Origin: Bacillota bacterium
GTDB taxonomy: Bacteria; Bacillota; Sulfobacillia; Symbiobacteriales; ZC4RG38
Length of the DNA: 64,000 nucleotides
Assembly (NCBI GenBank): GCA_021890795.1
Contig: JAKKUO010000001.1
Location: 62,001 to 126,000, forward strand
Direction: 5' to 3'
Part shown: piece by piece, positions 40,924-49,069 of the stretch
How the letters are laid out: each line of letters opens with the position of its first letter
Numbering within the stretch: position 1 is the first letter of the stretch
Position numbers and translations under genes: made by a program
Notes under the pieces: generated by a model
Seen by the model: only the letters and a program-made list of their open reading frames with translations
Database searches by the model: none
Told to the model about the DNA's origin: nothing

Positions 40924-40933
40924 CACGTGTTCG
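40920..40933. promoter_or_regulatory. LexA (SOS) box 1, lexA side
   Basis: CAAACACGTGTTCG matches the Gram-positive consensus CGAACRNRYGTTYG at 13 of 14 positions and sits on the lexA -35. Confidence 0.7.
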
Positions 40934-40953
40934 CAGAATTTCGCCTTCCCCCC

Positions 40954-40982
40954 TTGACACGAACACAAGTTCGGAGTACAGT
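40954..40982 (+). promoter_or_regulatory. promoter of the yneA-like gene
   Basis: TTGACA (40954-40959) and TACAGT (40977-40982) are exactly 17 bases apart. The spacer is almost filled by LexA box 2. Confidence 0.65.
40960..40973. promoter_or_regulatory. LexA (SOS) box 2, in the yneA-like promoter spacer
   Basis: CGAACACAAGTTCG has the full CGAAC-N4-GTTCG palindrome and lies between the -35 and -10 of the rightward promoter. Confidence 0.8.
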
Positions 40983-40987
40983 GGTAC

Positions 40988-41001
40988 CGAACAGGAGTTC
41001 C
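40988..41001. promoter_or_regulatory. LexA (SOS) box 3, degenerate
   Basis: CGAACAGGAGTTCC keeps CGAAC and GTTC with the correct spacing and lies near the expected transcription start of the yneA-like gene. Confidence 0.45.
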
Positions 41002-41029
41002 CGGGAACAGATGTTTGCTCGGGGGTGGC

Positions 41030-41377
41030 ATGAGGGTGTTGCGGGCGGCAAAGGTCCCAGGGCGGCGCCGGGCCCGGCCCCGTGGTGCGGGCCGGTGGCT
41101 GGTCCTGCCGTTGCTGGTGCCCCTCCTGGCCGTGGCCCTGTCCTGGCTTTACCGGGTGGCCGCGACAACCGAGCCGGCCGCCGCGGTGGAATGGGTGGTA
41201 CAGCCGGGAGATACCCTGTGGAGCATCGCCGAGGCTCACGCCCTGCCCGGCGAGGATATCCGGGCTGCCCTTTGGGAGATCCGGCAGTTGAACGGCCTGG
41301 AGAGCAGCCACATCGTCCCCGGCCAGGTCATCCGGATCCCGGCTCACCGGGCCCAAGCCCACCGGGCCCAGCGCTGA
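41030..41377 (+). CDS. LysM-domain membrane protein, YneA-like SOS cell-division inhibitor
   Basis: The 115-residue product has a basic N-terminus, one membrane helix (about 24-41) and a C-terminal LysM peptidoglycan-binding domain ([16 protein letters not shown] ... GQVIRIP). Bacillus YneA has the same layout, is encoded divergently from lexA and blocks septation during the SOS response. Position, topology and three LexA boxes support the same role. ATG 41030 is given; a GTG two codons later has better spacing to GGGGGTGG. Confidence 0.8.
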   Translation: MRVLRAAKVPGRRRARPRGAGRWLVLPLLVPLLAVALSWLYRVAATTEPAAAVEWVVQPGDTLWSIAEAHALPGEDIRAALWEIRQLNGLESSHIVPGQVIRIPAHRAQAHRAQR

Positions 41378-41420
41378 GAACCGTCCGAGACGCTCCGGAC
41401 CGTAAGGAGGGGGAAAGGCC

Positions 41421-41900
41421 ATGGCCGGTGCGATCCCAGGGAACCCTGCGCCCGTCCCGAACGGAGGTCTGCCCACGCCCCCCGAAGGCCCGTCCCCTAC
41501 CGCTGGGGAGCAGCCCATCGCCCCCGATGGCCCGTCCCCTGATGCTGGGGAGCCGTGCACGCCTCCCGGGGGCCCGTCCCCTTCTGCGGAGGTGCAGCCC
41601 GCCACCCCCGAGGGCCTGCCGGCAGCCATCGCGATGGAACTGCGGCTGCTGCGGCAGCAGTACGCGGCGGCCCTCCAGGAGGCCGGGCGGGGCTGGTACC
41701 GGCGGGACCGGGAACTGGCGGCCCTGAGCCGCCGGCTGGGGCAGCTCCTTTCCCGGGAGGCCAGGCGCTCCCGGGTCGAGCGGGGGCTTTCGATGCGGGA
41801 ACTGGCCCTGGCTGTGGACCGGTACTTCCCCGAGCTGCGGGAATGGAGTCTGAGCCGCGCCCTGGCGGAACGCCTCCGGCAAAAGGGGCTGTCCGCCTGA
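41421..41900 (+). CDS. hypothetical protein with three 14-residue Pro-rich repeats
   Basis: The 159-residue product starts at ATG after GGAGGGGGAAAGG. Residues 22-63 are three tandem 14-residue repeats (EGPSPTAGEQPIAP, DGPSPDAGEPCTPP, GGPSPSAEVQPATP), a disordered region. From about residue 70 it is a basic helical domain (LRLLRQQYAAALQEAGRGWY, RRLGQLLSREARRSRVERGL). It follows the yneA-like gene by 43 bases and may be a second SOS-regulated gene. Family unknown. Confidence 0.6.
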   Translation: MAGAIPGNPAPVPNGGLPTPPEGPSPTAGEQPIAPDGPSPDAGEPCTPPGGPSPSAEVQPATPEGLPAAIAMELRLLRQQYAAALQEAGRGWYRRDRELAALSRRLGQLLSREARRSRVERGLSMRELALAVDRYFPELREWSLSRALAERLRQKGLSA

Positions 41901-41960
41901 ACGGGCCCGGCGCGGCCCGCCACCGGCCTCAGCATGGACATCGCGCATTGACCTCGCCGC

Positions 41961-42000
41961 TCCCAGGGCACTGCGTTTTCCCGTGCCCTGGGATTTTTGT
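41961..42000 (+). terminator. terminator of the yneA-like unit
   Basis: TCCCAGGGCAC and GTGCCCTGGGA form a perfect 11-bp stem around 11 bases, followed by TTTTTGTG. Confidence 0.85.
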
Positions 42001-42138
42001 GCCTTGTGACGATCCCGGCGCCCCCGGCGGGGTGGGACCACCTGGGCGGGCTGCGGAGCGCCAGGGCCTGTTGGCAGCGGGACCGGTCCCCAGGGGACCG
42101 GCGCCGGGGCGCATGGCGTCATTTGTTCCATTCATCTG

Positions 42139-42147
42139 TGCTATAAT
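42139..42147 (+). promoter_or_regulatory. extended -10 promoter of resA
   Basis: TGCTATAAT lies 36 bases before the resA ATG; no convincing -35 is present at 17 bases. Confidence 0.45.
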
Positions 42148-42182
42148 GGGGGACGGACTTGCCGAAACGACGGAGGGATTCC

Positions 42183-42851
42183 ATGGTCGGGCCGACCACC
42201 TCCGGGTGCCCGGAGTGCGGTACCCCGCTCCTGCGCAACGCACGCTTCTGCCACCGCTGCGGTTGGGACAGCCGGAACCCCGGCGCCGGCCAGGCGCCCG
42301 CAGCCCGGGGAACGGCTTACGGGCGTCCGGCGTGGAAACGGCGAACCATGGCCTGGATTACCGCGGTGACCGCCGTCCTGATGCTGGCGCTGCTGCTCCG
42401 GCCGGCCGACGCGAAGGACCGGCAGCCCCAGCCCGGCGAGCCGGCGCCGGATTTCGCCCTCGAGACTTTGGACGGCCAGGTGGTCCGCCTCTCGGACCTG
42501 AGAGGACAGGTGGTCCTCCTGAACTTCTGGGCCACCTGGTGCCCGCCCTGCCGGGAGGAGATGCCGGCCCTTCAGGCGGTGGAGCGGCTCTACCGGGACA
42601 AGGGGTTCCGGGTCCTGGCCATCAATCTTGACGAAAGCCCGGCGACCATCCGCTCCTTCCTGGAACAGAACGGCCTGGAGCTCACCGTCCTCCTGGACAA
42701 GGACATGAAAGTGACCAGCCGCTACGGCATCCTGCCTCTGCCCACCAGTTTCTTCATCGATCGGGAAGGCAGGGTGGCGTACGTCCACGAGCGCTATATG
42801 GACCTGGCCTTTGTCAAGGGCCAGGTGGAGCAGCTCCTCGGCATCCGGTGA
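42183..42851 (+). CDS. resA: thiol-disulfide oxidoreductase ResA-like with N-terminal zinc ribbon
   Basis: ResA is a membrane-anchored thioredoxin-like protein that reduces the apocytochrome c CxxCH thiols outside the membrane. The 222-residue product has a cytosolic double-CxxC zinc ribbon at residues 9-26 (CPECG ... CHRCG), a membrane helix (about 55-72) and a TlpA/ResA domain with the active site WCPPC near 111-115. The zinc ribbon is not part of the usual ResA. ATG follows GGAGGG. It begins the cytochrome c maturation (System II) operon; ccdA follows 31 bases later. Confidence 0.9.
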   Translation: MVGPTTSGCPECGTPLLRNARFCHRCGWDSRNPGAGQAPAARGTAYGRPAWKRRTMAWITAVTAVLMLALLLRPADAKDRQPQPGEPAPDFALETLDGQVVRLSDLRGQVVLLNFWATWCPPCREEMPALQAVERLYRDKGFRVLAINLDESPATIRSFLEQNGLELTVLLDKDMKVTSRYGILPLPTSFFIDREGRVAYVHERYMDLAFVKGQVEQLLGIR

Positions 42852-42882
42852 CCCTACCCGGTGATCATAGGAGTGTTGCCCG

Positions 42883-43605
42883 TTGGAGATCCCTGTAAAG
42901 ACCCCGAACCTGCTGGTGGCCCTCGCCGCGGGGGTGCTCTCCTTCCTTTCCCCCTGCGTCCTGCCCGTCTACCCCTCGTACCTCTCGTACCTGACCGGGC
43001 TCTCCGCCGCGGAATTGGCGGCCGGCGGGCCGGAAGCCAGGCGGCAGGTGCTCCGGCACGGGGCGATGTTCGTCCTCGGCTTCTCGGTGATCTGGGTCGC
43101 CCTCGGCCTGGGCACCACGGTGCTGGCGTATCTGTTCCGGGCCTACCAGGAGACCCTCCGGTGGATGGGCGGGCTGCTGGTGATGGCCATGGGCCTCACC
43201 CTCCTGGGGGTCCTGCGGATTCCCTTCTTCATGCGGGAACGGCGGCTGCAGCTTGCACGCAGGCCCAGCGGTTATCTCGGGAGTTTCGTCGTAGGGATCG
43301 CCTTTGCCGCCGGGTGGACCCCCTGCATCGGCCCGATCCTGACCGCGGTGCTGGTGCTGGCGGAGCAGAACCCGGGGCAGGGAGTGCCGCTCCTGGCTGC
43401 CTACTCCCTGGGGTTTGCGGTGCCGTTCCTGCTCCTGGCCTACGGCCTGGGCTCGGCCCGGTGGTTGGCCCGGTACTCCGGGATGGTGGAGCGGGTGGGC
43501 GGCGCCCTGATGGTGGTCATGGGCTTCCTCCTGGTCACCGGCCAGCTTCAGCGGCTGATCAGCTGGCTGATTGCCCTCACCCCCGGAGGCTTTACCGGGT
43601 TCTGA
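42883..43605 (+). CDS. ccdA: cytochrome c biogenesis protein CcdA
   Basis: CcdA passes electrons from cytosolic thioredoxin across the membrane to ResA. The 240-residue product has six predicted membrane helices and the two transmembrane cysteines in SPCVLP (near residue 24) and TPCIGP (near 149). TTG 42883 follows AGGAGTG. Length is typical. It lies between resA and resB. Confidence 0.93.
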   Translation: MEIPVKTPNLLVALAAGVLSFLSPCVLPVYPSYLSYLTGLSAAELAAGGPEARRQVLRHGAMFVLGFSVIWVALGLGTTVLAYLFRAYQETLRWMGGLLVMAMGLTLLGVLRIPFFMRERRLQLARRPSGYLGSFVVGIAFAAGWTPCIGPILTAVLVLAEQNPGQGVPLLAAYSLGFAVPFLLLAYGLGSARWLARYSGMVERVGGALMVVMGFLLVTGQLQRLISWLIALTPGGFTGF

Positions 43606-43652
43606 GGATCCAACCGATCGCTCCCTGAGGACAGCCTGAGGAGAAGGTGAAC

Positions 43653-45200
43653 GTGGCACTGGACCGCTGCCCCGACTGCAGTGCGACCCTGCCGGAAGAC
43701 GCCCGGTACTGCCCGGCCTGCGGCGTCCCCGTCGCCCCGGATGCGCCGATCCGGCTCCGGCGGGAGGAGCCGTCGCCCTGGGCCCAGTTTCTGGACGCCG
43801 CCTGGGACTTCTTCGCGTCGGTCCGCGTCGCTGTCGTCCTGATCGTCCTCATCGCCCTGGCGGCCATCGGCGGCACCCTGGTGGAGCAGGAAGGGCTGTA
43901 TCAGGACTGGCGGCCGCCGGAGCTGTACTACCCGGCCCGGTACGGGCCGCTTCTGGGGCGGCTGCTGATGGCCACGGGGCTGACCCACACCTACACCTCC
44001 TGGTGGTTTCTTACTCTGGTCTACCTTCTCGTGATCAGTCTCATCGTCTGCAGCCTCCAGCGGCTGGTGCCCCTGCACCGGGCCCTGCAGAAGCCCACGG
44101 TGGAAAAGCACCTGGGGTTCCTCCTCCGCCAGCCGGTCCAGGCCCGGCTGCCCGCGCAGGGCGCGGATCCCCTTGCCCCCCTGGCCGAGACCCTCCGCCG
44201 CCGGGGGTATCGGGTCTGGCGGGAGGGCAAGGGGCTTCACGCGGACCGGGGCCGGCTGGGGCGCTACGGCCCCTACATCATCCACATCGGCCTGATTATC
44301 TGCGCCCTGGCCGCGGGGGCCAAGGCCCTGCCCGGCGTGGACGTCACCCACGACCTCTGGGTCGAGAACGGGCAGACGGTGGCCCTGCCCGGCACCCGGC
44401 TGGCCATCCGGAACAACCGGTTTATCATGGAAACGTACCCGAACGGCATGCCCAAGCTCTTCCAGACCCAGGCCACCCTCCTGGAGGACGGCCGGGAGGT
44501 GCTCCACCACAACATCGAGGTCAACAAGCCCCTGGTCTACGGGCCCTGGTGGGGCCCCTGGGAGATCTACCAGGCGTCATGGCGGGAGGAGCCGGGCATC
44601 GCCCACCTGGAACTGGTGGCCGGGGACCGGGTGCTGGGAAAGGTGGACCTGGACCTGAAATCGCCTGCACGGGAGTACCAGGTCACCCCAGAGGTGCGGG
44701 TGGTGGTGGAGCGCTACTTCCACGACTTTGACCTGGATCCGGCCACCGGCCAGCCCGTCAACCGGTCCCGGGAGATCGCCAACCCGGTCTTCCTGCTGCG
44801 GTTTGTCGGCCCCGACGGGCAGGAAGTGGGCCGCCAGGCCCTGAATGTAGCCATTCAACCGGGGGTGGAAGCCCGGTCTGTGGCGGAGGGGCCCTACGCC
44901 CTGCGCCAGATTGGCATCTCCAGCCGGTGGTACACCGGCCTCCGGGCCCGCCGGGACCTGACGGTGCCCTACATGTATGGCGGGCTCGGGGTGGTCATGG
45001 TGGGGATGTACATCACCTTTTTCGTCTTCCACCGGCAGATCTGGGCCCTGGACCTGGGGACCGAAGTGGTCCTGGGGGCCCGGACCAACAAGGACCGGTG
45101 GGGGCTCCAGCAGGAGGTCCGGCGCATCGCCCGGGCGCTGGGCGGAGAACTGACCGTCGGGAACGGGGTGGAGAGGAGCCCTGGGTCTACGGGGGCTTAG
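43653..45200 (+). CDS. resB: cytochrome c biogenesis protein ResB with N-terminal zinc ribbon
   Basis: ResB (Ccs1) with CcsA forms the System II heme-delivery/cytochrome c synthetase. The 515-residue product has a double-CxxC zinc ribbon at residues 6-24 (CPDCS ... CPACG), then three membrane helices in the first third (about 60-80, 120-145, 205-225), a large extracytoplasmic domain and a C-terminal helix (about 435-455) followed by a cytosolic tail. GTG 43653 is preferred over 43647 because GAGGAG lies nine bases upstream. The zinc ribbon is an addition shared with resA next door. Confidence 0.92.
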   Translation: MALDRCPDCSATLPEDARYCPACGVPVAPDAPIRLRREEPSPWAQFLDAAWDFFASVRVAVVLIVLIALAAIGGTLVEQEGLYQDWRPPELYYPARYGPLLGRLLMATGLTHTYTSWWFLTLVYLLVISLIVCSLQRLVPLHRALQKPTVEKHLGFLLRQPVQARLPAQGADPLAPLAETLRRRGYRVWREGKGLHADRGRLGRYGPYIIHIGLIICALAAGAKALPGVDVTHDLWVENGQTVALPGTRLAIRNNRFIMETYPNGMPKLFQTQATLLEDGREVLHHNIEVNKPLVYGPWWGPWEIYQASWREEPGIAHLELVAGDRVLGKVDLDLKSPAREYQVTPEVRVVVERYFHDFDLDPATGQPVNRSREIANPVFLLRFVGPDGQEVGRQALNVAIQPGVEARSVAEGPYALRQIGISSRWYTGLRARRDLTVPYMYGGLGVVMVGMYITFFVFHRQIWALDLGTEVVLGARTNKDRWGLQQEVRRIARALGGELTVGNGVERSPGSTGA

Positions 45201-45277
45201 GGCCCTGGGTCCGCCGGGGCAGCAGGTCCCCGGTAGCCCCGCCGCCCCTGGCGGTCGCCGAAGAGGAGGGAGCGACC

Positions 45278-46555
45278 ATTTCGAACGCACTGGTGATGGC
45301 AAGCCACTGGCTGCTGGCGGTCGCCTTCTTCAGCTACCTGGCGGCCAGCATCCTCTACGTCGCGGGCTTTATCGGCCAGCGCCGGCTTGCCCTGGCTGCA
45401 GCCGGCGCCGCCGGCGGACAGGCAACCGGCGTTGGGCCGGGCGGCACCCCGGCAGCCGGGGAGTTCTACTGGAAAGCACCGGGGTGGGCCTTTGCCCTGG
45501 CCACCCTCGGCACCCTGGCCCACGCCGGGGGCATTCTGGCCCGGTGGCAGGGGGCGGGCCACTGGCCCACCGCCAACCTGTACGAGTTCGTCGGGTTCAT
45601 GAGTTTCTGCAGCATGGTGGCCTTCCAGGTGCTTTATCGCCTGTACCGGTTTCCGGTCCTGGGGGCCCTGGCGACACCGGTGACCGTCGCCCTCCTGGCC
45701 TACTCCTACGTCTTCCCCCGGGAGGTCGAGCCCCTCATCCCCCAGCTCCGGAGCCACTGGCTCACCCTCCACGTCAGCTTTGCCGCCCTGGGGGAGGGGT
45801 TCTTCGCGGTGGCCTTTGCCGCCGCGCTCCTCTACCTCCTGCGCACCCGGGAAGCCGAGAAGGAGAGCCGGCTGGCGGGGCTGGCCCTGGAGAGCATCTT
45901 CTGGTTTGCAAGCACTGTGCTGACCTTCGTGGTGCTGGCCTACCTCCTGCGCTATGTCCTGGGGCAAGAGTGGGCGATCGTGCTCGACAGGGGTGTCGCC
46001 CGGTACCACCTGCCGCCGATCATCGGCCCGGAGGGGTCTACACCGGGCCAGGCCGGCAGCCTCTTCGGCCTGCCGCTGCCCCTGGTGGCGGTCCCCGGGT
46101 GGATCAAGGGCAAGAACGCCAATACCTTCCTCTTCGCGGTGGCCCTCGGCACCCCGGTCTACTACCTGCTCCGGAGGCTCCTCTGCCGGGGCCTGCCCTT
46201 CCGGGAGGCCCTGGCCCGGCTCGCCCAGGGGCTGGACGCTGACCTCCTGGACGAGATCAGCTACCGCGCAGTGGCCATCGGCTATCCCGTCTTCACCCTG
46301 GGTGCCCTGGTCTTTGCCATGTTCTGGGCCAAGGTGGCCTGGGGCCGGTACTGGTTCTGGGACCCGAAGGAGACCTGGGCCTTCATCTCGTGGCTCATCT
46401 ACTCGGCCTACCTGCACCTGCGGCTCACCCGGGGCTGGGAAGGGCGGGTCTCCGCCTGGATGGCCGTCATCGGCTTCGGCGCGATCCTCTTCACCCTGGT
46501 GGGGGTCAACCTTCTGATCGTGGGACTGCACAGCTACGCCGGCGGCGACCTGTGA
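45278..46555 (+). CDS. ccsA: cytochrome c biogenesis protein CcsA/ResC, possible ATT start
   Basis: CcsA/ResC is the heme-handling subunit of System II. The 425-residue product has about eight membrane helices and the WWD-type heme signature WGRYWFWDPKETWAF near the C-terminal third, with conserved histidines (LRSHWLTLHVSF and GLHSYAGGD). The only well-placed ribosome site (GAGGAGGGAG) lies six bases before ATT at 45278; GTG 45293 and ATG 45296 are 20 or more bases away. Start is therefore uncertain. It ends just before a terminator. Confidence 0.88.
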   Translation: MSNALVMASHWLLAVAFFSYLAASILYVAGFIGQRRLALAAAGAAGGQATGVGPGGTPAAGEFYWKAPGWAFALATLGTLAHAGGILARWQGAGHWPTANLYEFVGFMSFCSMVAFQVLYRLYRFPVLGALATPVTVALLAYSYVFPREVEPLIPQLRSHWLTLHVSFAALGEGFFAVAFAAALLYLLRTREAEKESRLAGLALESIFWFASTVLTFVVLAYLLRYVLGQEWAIVLDRGVARYHLPPIIGPEGSTPGQAGSLFGLPLPLVAVPGWIKGKNANTFLFAVALGTPVYYLLRRLLCRGLPFREALARLAQGLDADLLDEISYRAVAIGYPVFTLGALVFAMFWAKVAWGRYWFWDPKETWAFISWLIYSAYLHLRLTRGWEGRVSAWMAVIGFGAILFTLVGVNLLIVGLHSYAGGDL

Positions 46556-46583
46556 CCGCCACCGAACGCCACCGGCGGCCCCA

Positions 46584-46620
46584 CGGCCCGGCCGGACTGT
46601 GGCCGGGCCGGTCCTTTTAT
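46584..46620 (+). terminator. terminator after ccsA
   Basis: CGGCCCGGCC and GGCCGGGCCG form a 10-bp stem around GGACTGT, followed by GTCCTTTTAT. Confidence 0.75.
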
Positions 46621-46721
46621 GGCCGGGCCCCGCGCCCCGGCCAGGGCCATTCACCCGGTGCAGGCCGGCCGGTATAAGCCGCCGGGGGGCGACGGAGACT
46701 ACCGGAGCGGGGGTGAGACCG

Positions 46722-47180
46722 GTGGCGAAAAAGCCGGTGAAGGCGGACCAGCGCCGGTACCAGCGGCTGGTCCAGGAGCGGGAGCCCCGGCCGCCGCGGC
46801 TCCGGAACGCCTGCGCGGCGTTTCTCTCCGGAGGAGCGGTCTGCGTCCTGGGCCAGGCCCTGACGGACTTCTACCAGGCCGTCCTGGGGCTGGACCGGCA
46901 GGCCGCGGGCAACCCGGCCATCGCGACCCTGATCTTCCTCGGCGCCCTCCTCACCGGCCTCGGGTACTTCGACAAGCTCGCCCGGTTCGCCGGCGCGGGG
47001 CTGGCAGTGCCGGTCACCGGCTTTGCCAACGCCGTCACCAGTTCCGCCCTGGAGTTCAAACGGGAGGGGCTGGTCTTCGGCATCGGCAGCAAGATGTTCA
47101 TGCTGGCCGGGTCGGTGATCACCTTCGGCGTGGTGACCGCCTTTTTCGTCGGGCTGGTGGCGGCGGTGATCCACCGATGA
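46722..47180 (+). CDS. spoVAC: stage V sporulation protein AC
   Basis: SpoVAC is an inner spore-membrane protein forming a mechanosensitive-like channel for dipicolinic acid uptake and release. The 152-residue product has a charged N-terminus (residues 1-25, with QRRYQRLVQE) and about four membrane helices, including SGGAVCVLGQALTDFYQ. GTG 46722 follows GGGGGTGAG. The stop overlaps spoVAD by four bases. In sporulating relatives the operon is sigma-G dependent; a clear sigma-G promoter was not identified. Confidence 0.93.
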   Translation: MAKKPVKADQRRYQRLVQEREPRPPRLRNACAAFLSGGAVCVLGQALTDFYQAVLGLDRQAAGNPAIATLIFLGALLTGLGYFDKLARFAGAGLAVPVTGFANAVTSSALEFKREGLVFGIGSKMFMLAGSVITFGVVTAFFVGLVAAVIHR

Positions 47181-48217
47181 GCCAGGCGGTAGCCGCCCCC
47201 GGGACCCGGCGGCTCGGCCGGCAGTCCGTGGCCTTTGCCCGGCCGCCGGTGATCCTGGGCACCGGCGCGGTGGTCGGCCCCATGGAGAACCAGGGCCCCC
47301 TGGCCGGGAGCTTTGACCACGCCTACCCGGACCTTCTGGCCGGGCAGGAGAGCTTTGAGCAGGCCGAGCGGGAGATGATGCTCAACGCCTGCCGAACCGC
47401 CCTGCAGAAGGCGGGGGTGACCCCGGACCAGGTGGACTTCTTTCTGGCCGGGGACCTGCTCAACCAGCTGATCACCTCCAGCTTCACCGCGGCGGAACTG
47501 GGCATCCCGTACCTGGGCATCTACGGGGCCTGCGCCACCTCGGCCCAGGGCCTCGCCCTGGCCGCCATGCTGATCGACGGCGGCTATGCCCGCCGGGTCC
47601 TGGTGGCCTGTTCCTCTCACAACGGCACCGCCGAGCGGCAGTACCGGTACCCGGTGGAGTACGGCAGCCAGCGCAAACCCTACGCCCAGTGGACCGTCAC
47701 CGGCGCCGGCGCCGCGGTAGTGGCGAGTCCCGACCTGGGGAGCGGCCCCCGGATTACCCATGCCACCCTGGGCAAGGTGATGGACCTCGGGATCAAGGAC
47801 CCGTACAACCAGGGCGCGGCCATGGCCCCCGCCGCGGCGGACACCATCCGGCAGCACCTCCTGGACCTCGGCTGCCGGCCGGAGGACTACGACCTGATCG
47901 CCACCGGGGATCTGGCCCGGTTCGGGAAGGAGATGGCCGCCGAACTCCTGGCCCGGGACGGGGGGCTGGACCTGGGAGACCGGCACGTGGACTGCGGCAT
48001 GCTCATCTACGACCTGGACCGGCAGAAGGTGCACGCCGGGGGCAGCGGCTGTGCCTGCTCGGCGGTGGTGACCTACGGCCACCTGCTCCGGCGGATGGCT
48101 GCCGGGGAGCTGCGCCGGCTCCTGCTGGTGGCCACCGGTGCCCTGCTGAGCCCCACCAGTTGCCAGCAGGGGGACAGCATCCCGGCGGTGGCCCACGGGG
48201 TCGTCATCGAAAGGTGA
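47177..48217 (+). CDS. spoVAD: stage V sporulation protein AD
   Basis: SpoVAD is a thiolase-fold protein that binds dipicolinic acid on the spore inner membrane. The 346-residue product shows the family sequence GRQSVAFARPPVILGTGAVV near residue 15, GIYGACATSAQGLALA near 115-130 and GSGCACSAVVTYGHLL near 291-306. The ATG overlaps spoVAC. It lies 13 bases before spoVAE. Length fits the family (about 340). Confidence 0.95.
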   Translation: MSQAVAAPGTRRLGRQSVAFARPPVILGTGAVVGPMENQGPLAGSFDHAYPDLLAGQESFEQAEREMMLNACRTALQKAGVTPDQVDFFLAGDLLNQLITSSFTAAELGIPYLGIYGACATSAQGLALAAMLIDGGYARRVLVACSSHNGTAERQYRYPVEYGSQRKPYAQWTVTGAGAAVVASPDLGSGPRITHATLGKVMDLGIKDPYNQGAAMAPAAADTIRQHLLDLGCRPEDYDLIATGDLARFGKEMAAELLARDGGLDLGDRHVDCGMLIYDLDRQKVHAGGSGCACSAVVTYGHLLRRMAAGELRRLLLVATGALLSPTSCQQGDSIPAVAHGVVIER

Positions 48218-48230
48218 GGGTGGTCGGCCG

Positions 48231-48581
48231 ATGATCTACCTGAAGGCCTTCCTCCTGGGTGGGCTTATCTGCCTGGTGGCCCAGGTGATCCTGGACAACA
48301 CCAAGTACTCCCCCGGCCACGTCCTCAGCGGGCTGACGGTGGCCGGGGGAGTGCTGGGGGGCTTTGGCCTCTACGACCGGCTGGTGGAGTTTGCCGGCGG
48401 CGGCGCCACCGTCCCCATCAGCAGCTTCGGCAACGCCCTGGTGAAGGGGGCGCTGATGGAGGCCCGGACCCATGGGGTCCTGGGGGTGCTGACGGGGATG
48501 TTCGAACTCACCTCCACCGGCATTACCGCCGCCATCGTCTTTGGCTTCCTGGCGGCCCTCGCCTTCAACCCCAAGAGTTAG
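48231..48581 (+). CDS. spoVAE: stage V sporulation protein AE
   Basis: The 116-residue product is a SpoVAE(b)-type membrane protein with three to four helices (KAFLLGGLICLVAQVI at the start; SFGNALVKGALMEA in the middle). It completes the minimal SpoVAC-D-E set needed for dipicolinic acid movement. The ATG follows AAGGTGAGGGTGG. The DUF1657 gene next door is a common companion of spoVA operons. Confidence 0.93.
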   Translation: MIYLKAFLLGGLICLVAQVILDNTKYSPGHVLSGLTVAGGVLGGFGLYDRLVEFAGGGATVPISSFGNALVKGALMEARTHGVLGVLTGMFELTSTGITAAIVFGFLAALAFNPKS

Positions 48582-48684
48582 CCCGCCCCAGCCAGGTGCC
48601 TGGCACGGCGGCCGGCACGCCGGAAACCAGGGCGGAAGGCTGGCACCCGAGAGCGGATGAACAGGACAGGAGAGGATGAAAAGG

Positions 48685-48948
48685 ATGACGGTGCAACAGG
48701 ACCTTCAGAAGGCCATCGCGACGGCCAAGGCCCAGATGGGGACCTACGCGGTCTTTGCCGCCTCCACCCAGGACCCGGCGGCCCGGGCGATGTTCGACGG
48801 CATGGCCCAGGACATGGACCGGCACGTGAAGGTGCTCGAGTCCCGGCTCCAGTACCTGAACCAGAACAACCAGCTCAACCAGCAGCAACAACAGCAGCAA
48901 CAGCGACAGGAGGCCCAGGCCCAGAAGCAGATGGAGCCGCCGCAGTAG
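48685..48948 (+). CDS. DUF1657 family protein with poly-Gln tail
   Basis: The 87-residue product has the DUF1657 helix pair (MTVQQDLQKAIATAKAQMG ... RAMFDGMAQDMDRHVKVL). Such proteins accompany spoVA and mobile spoVA operons in spore formers, with no known biochemical role. The tail is unusual, with eight consecutive Gln encoded by mixed CAG/CAA codons. ATG 48685 is preferred over 48676 because GGAGAGG lies nine bases upstream and family members begin MTV. It follows spoVAE by 103 bases. Confidence 0.8.
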   Translation: MTVQQDLQKAIATAKAQMGTYAVFAASTQDPAARAMFDGMAQDMDRHVKVLESRLQYLNQNNQLNQQQQQQQQRQEAQAQKQMEPPQ

Positions 48949-49069
48949 CCGGCGGCTCGGCGCGCCCGACTGGGTGCAGGCGCCCAGGTCGCGCCAGGGC
49001 ACAGTTGCCTCTGCAGGCGCCCCGAGCGACGGTTCTGCCCGCCGGAGGCGCCTTCCGCCACAGGCGCCT

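Noticed and set aside
48896-48905. Poly-Gln codon run as a sequencing artefact
   Set aside because: The run mixes CAG and CAA codons, so it is unlikely to be a homopolymer or slippage error, and the frame stays open.
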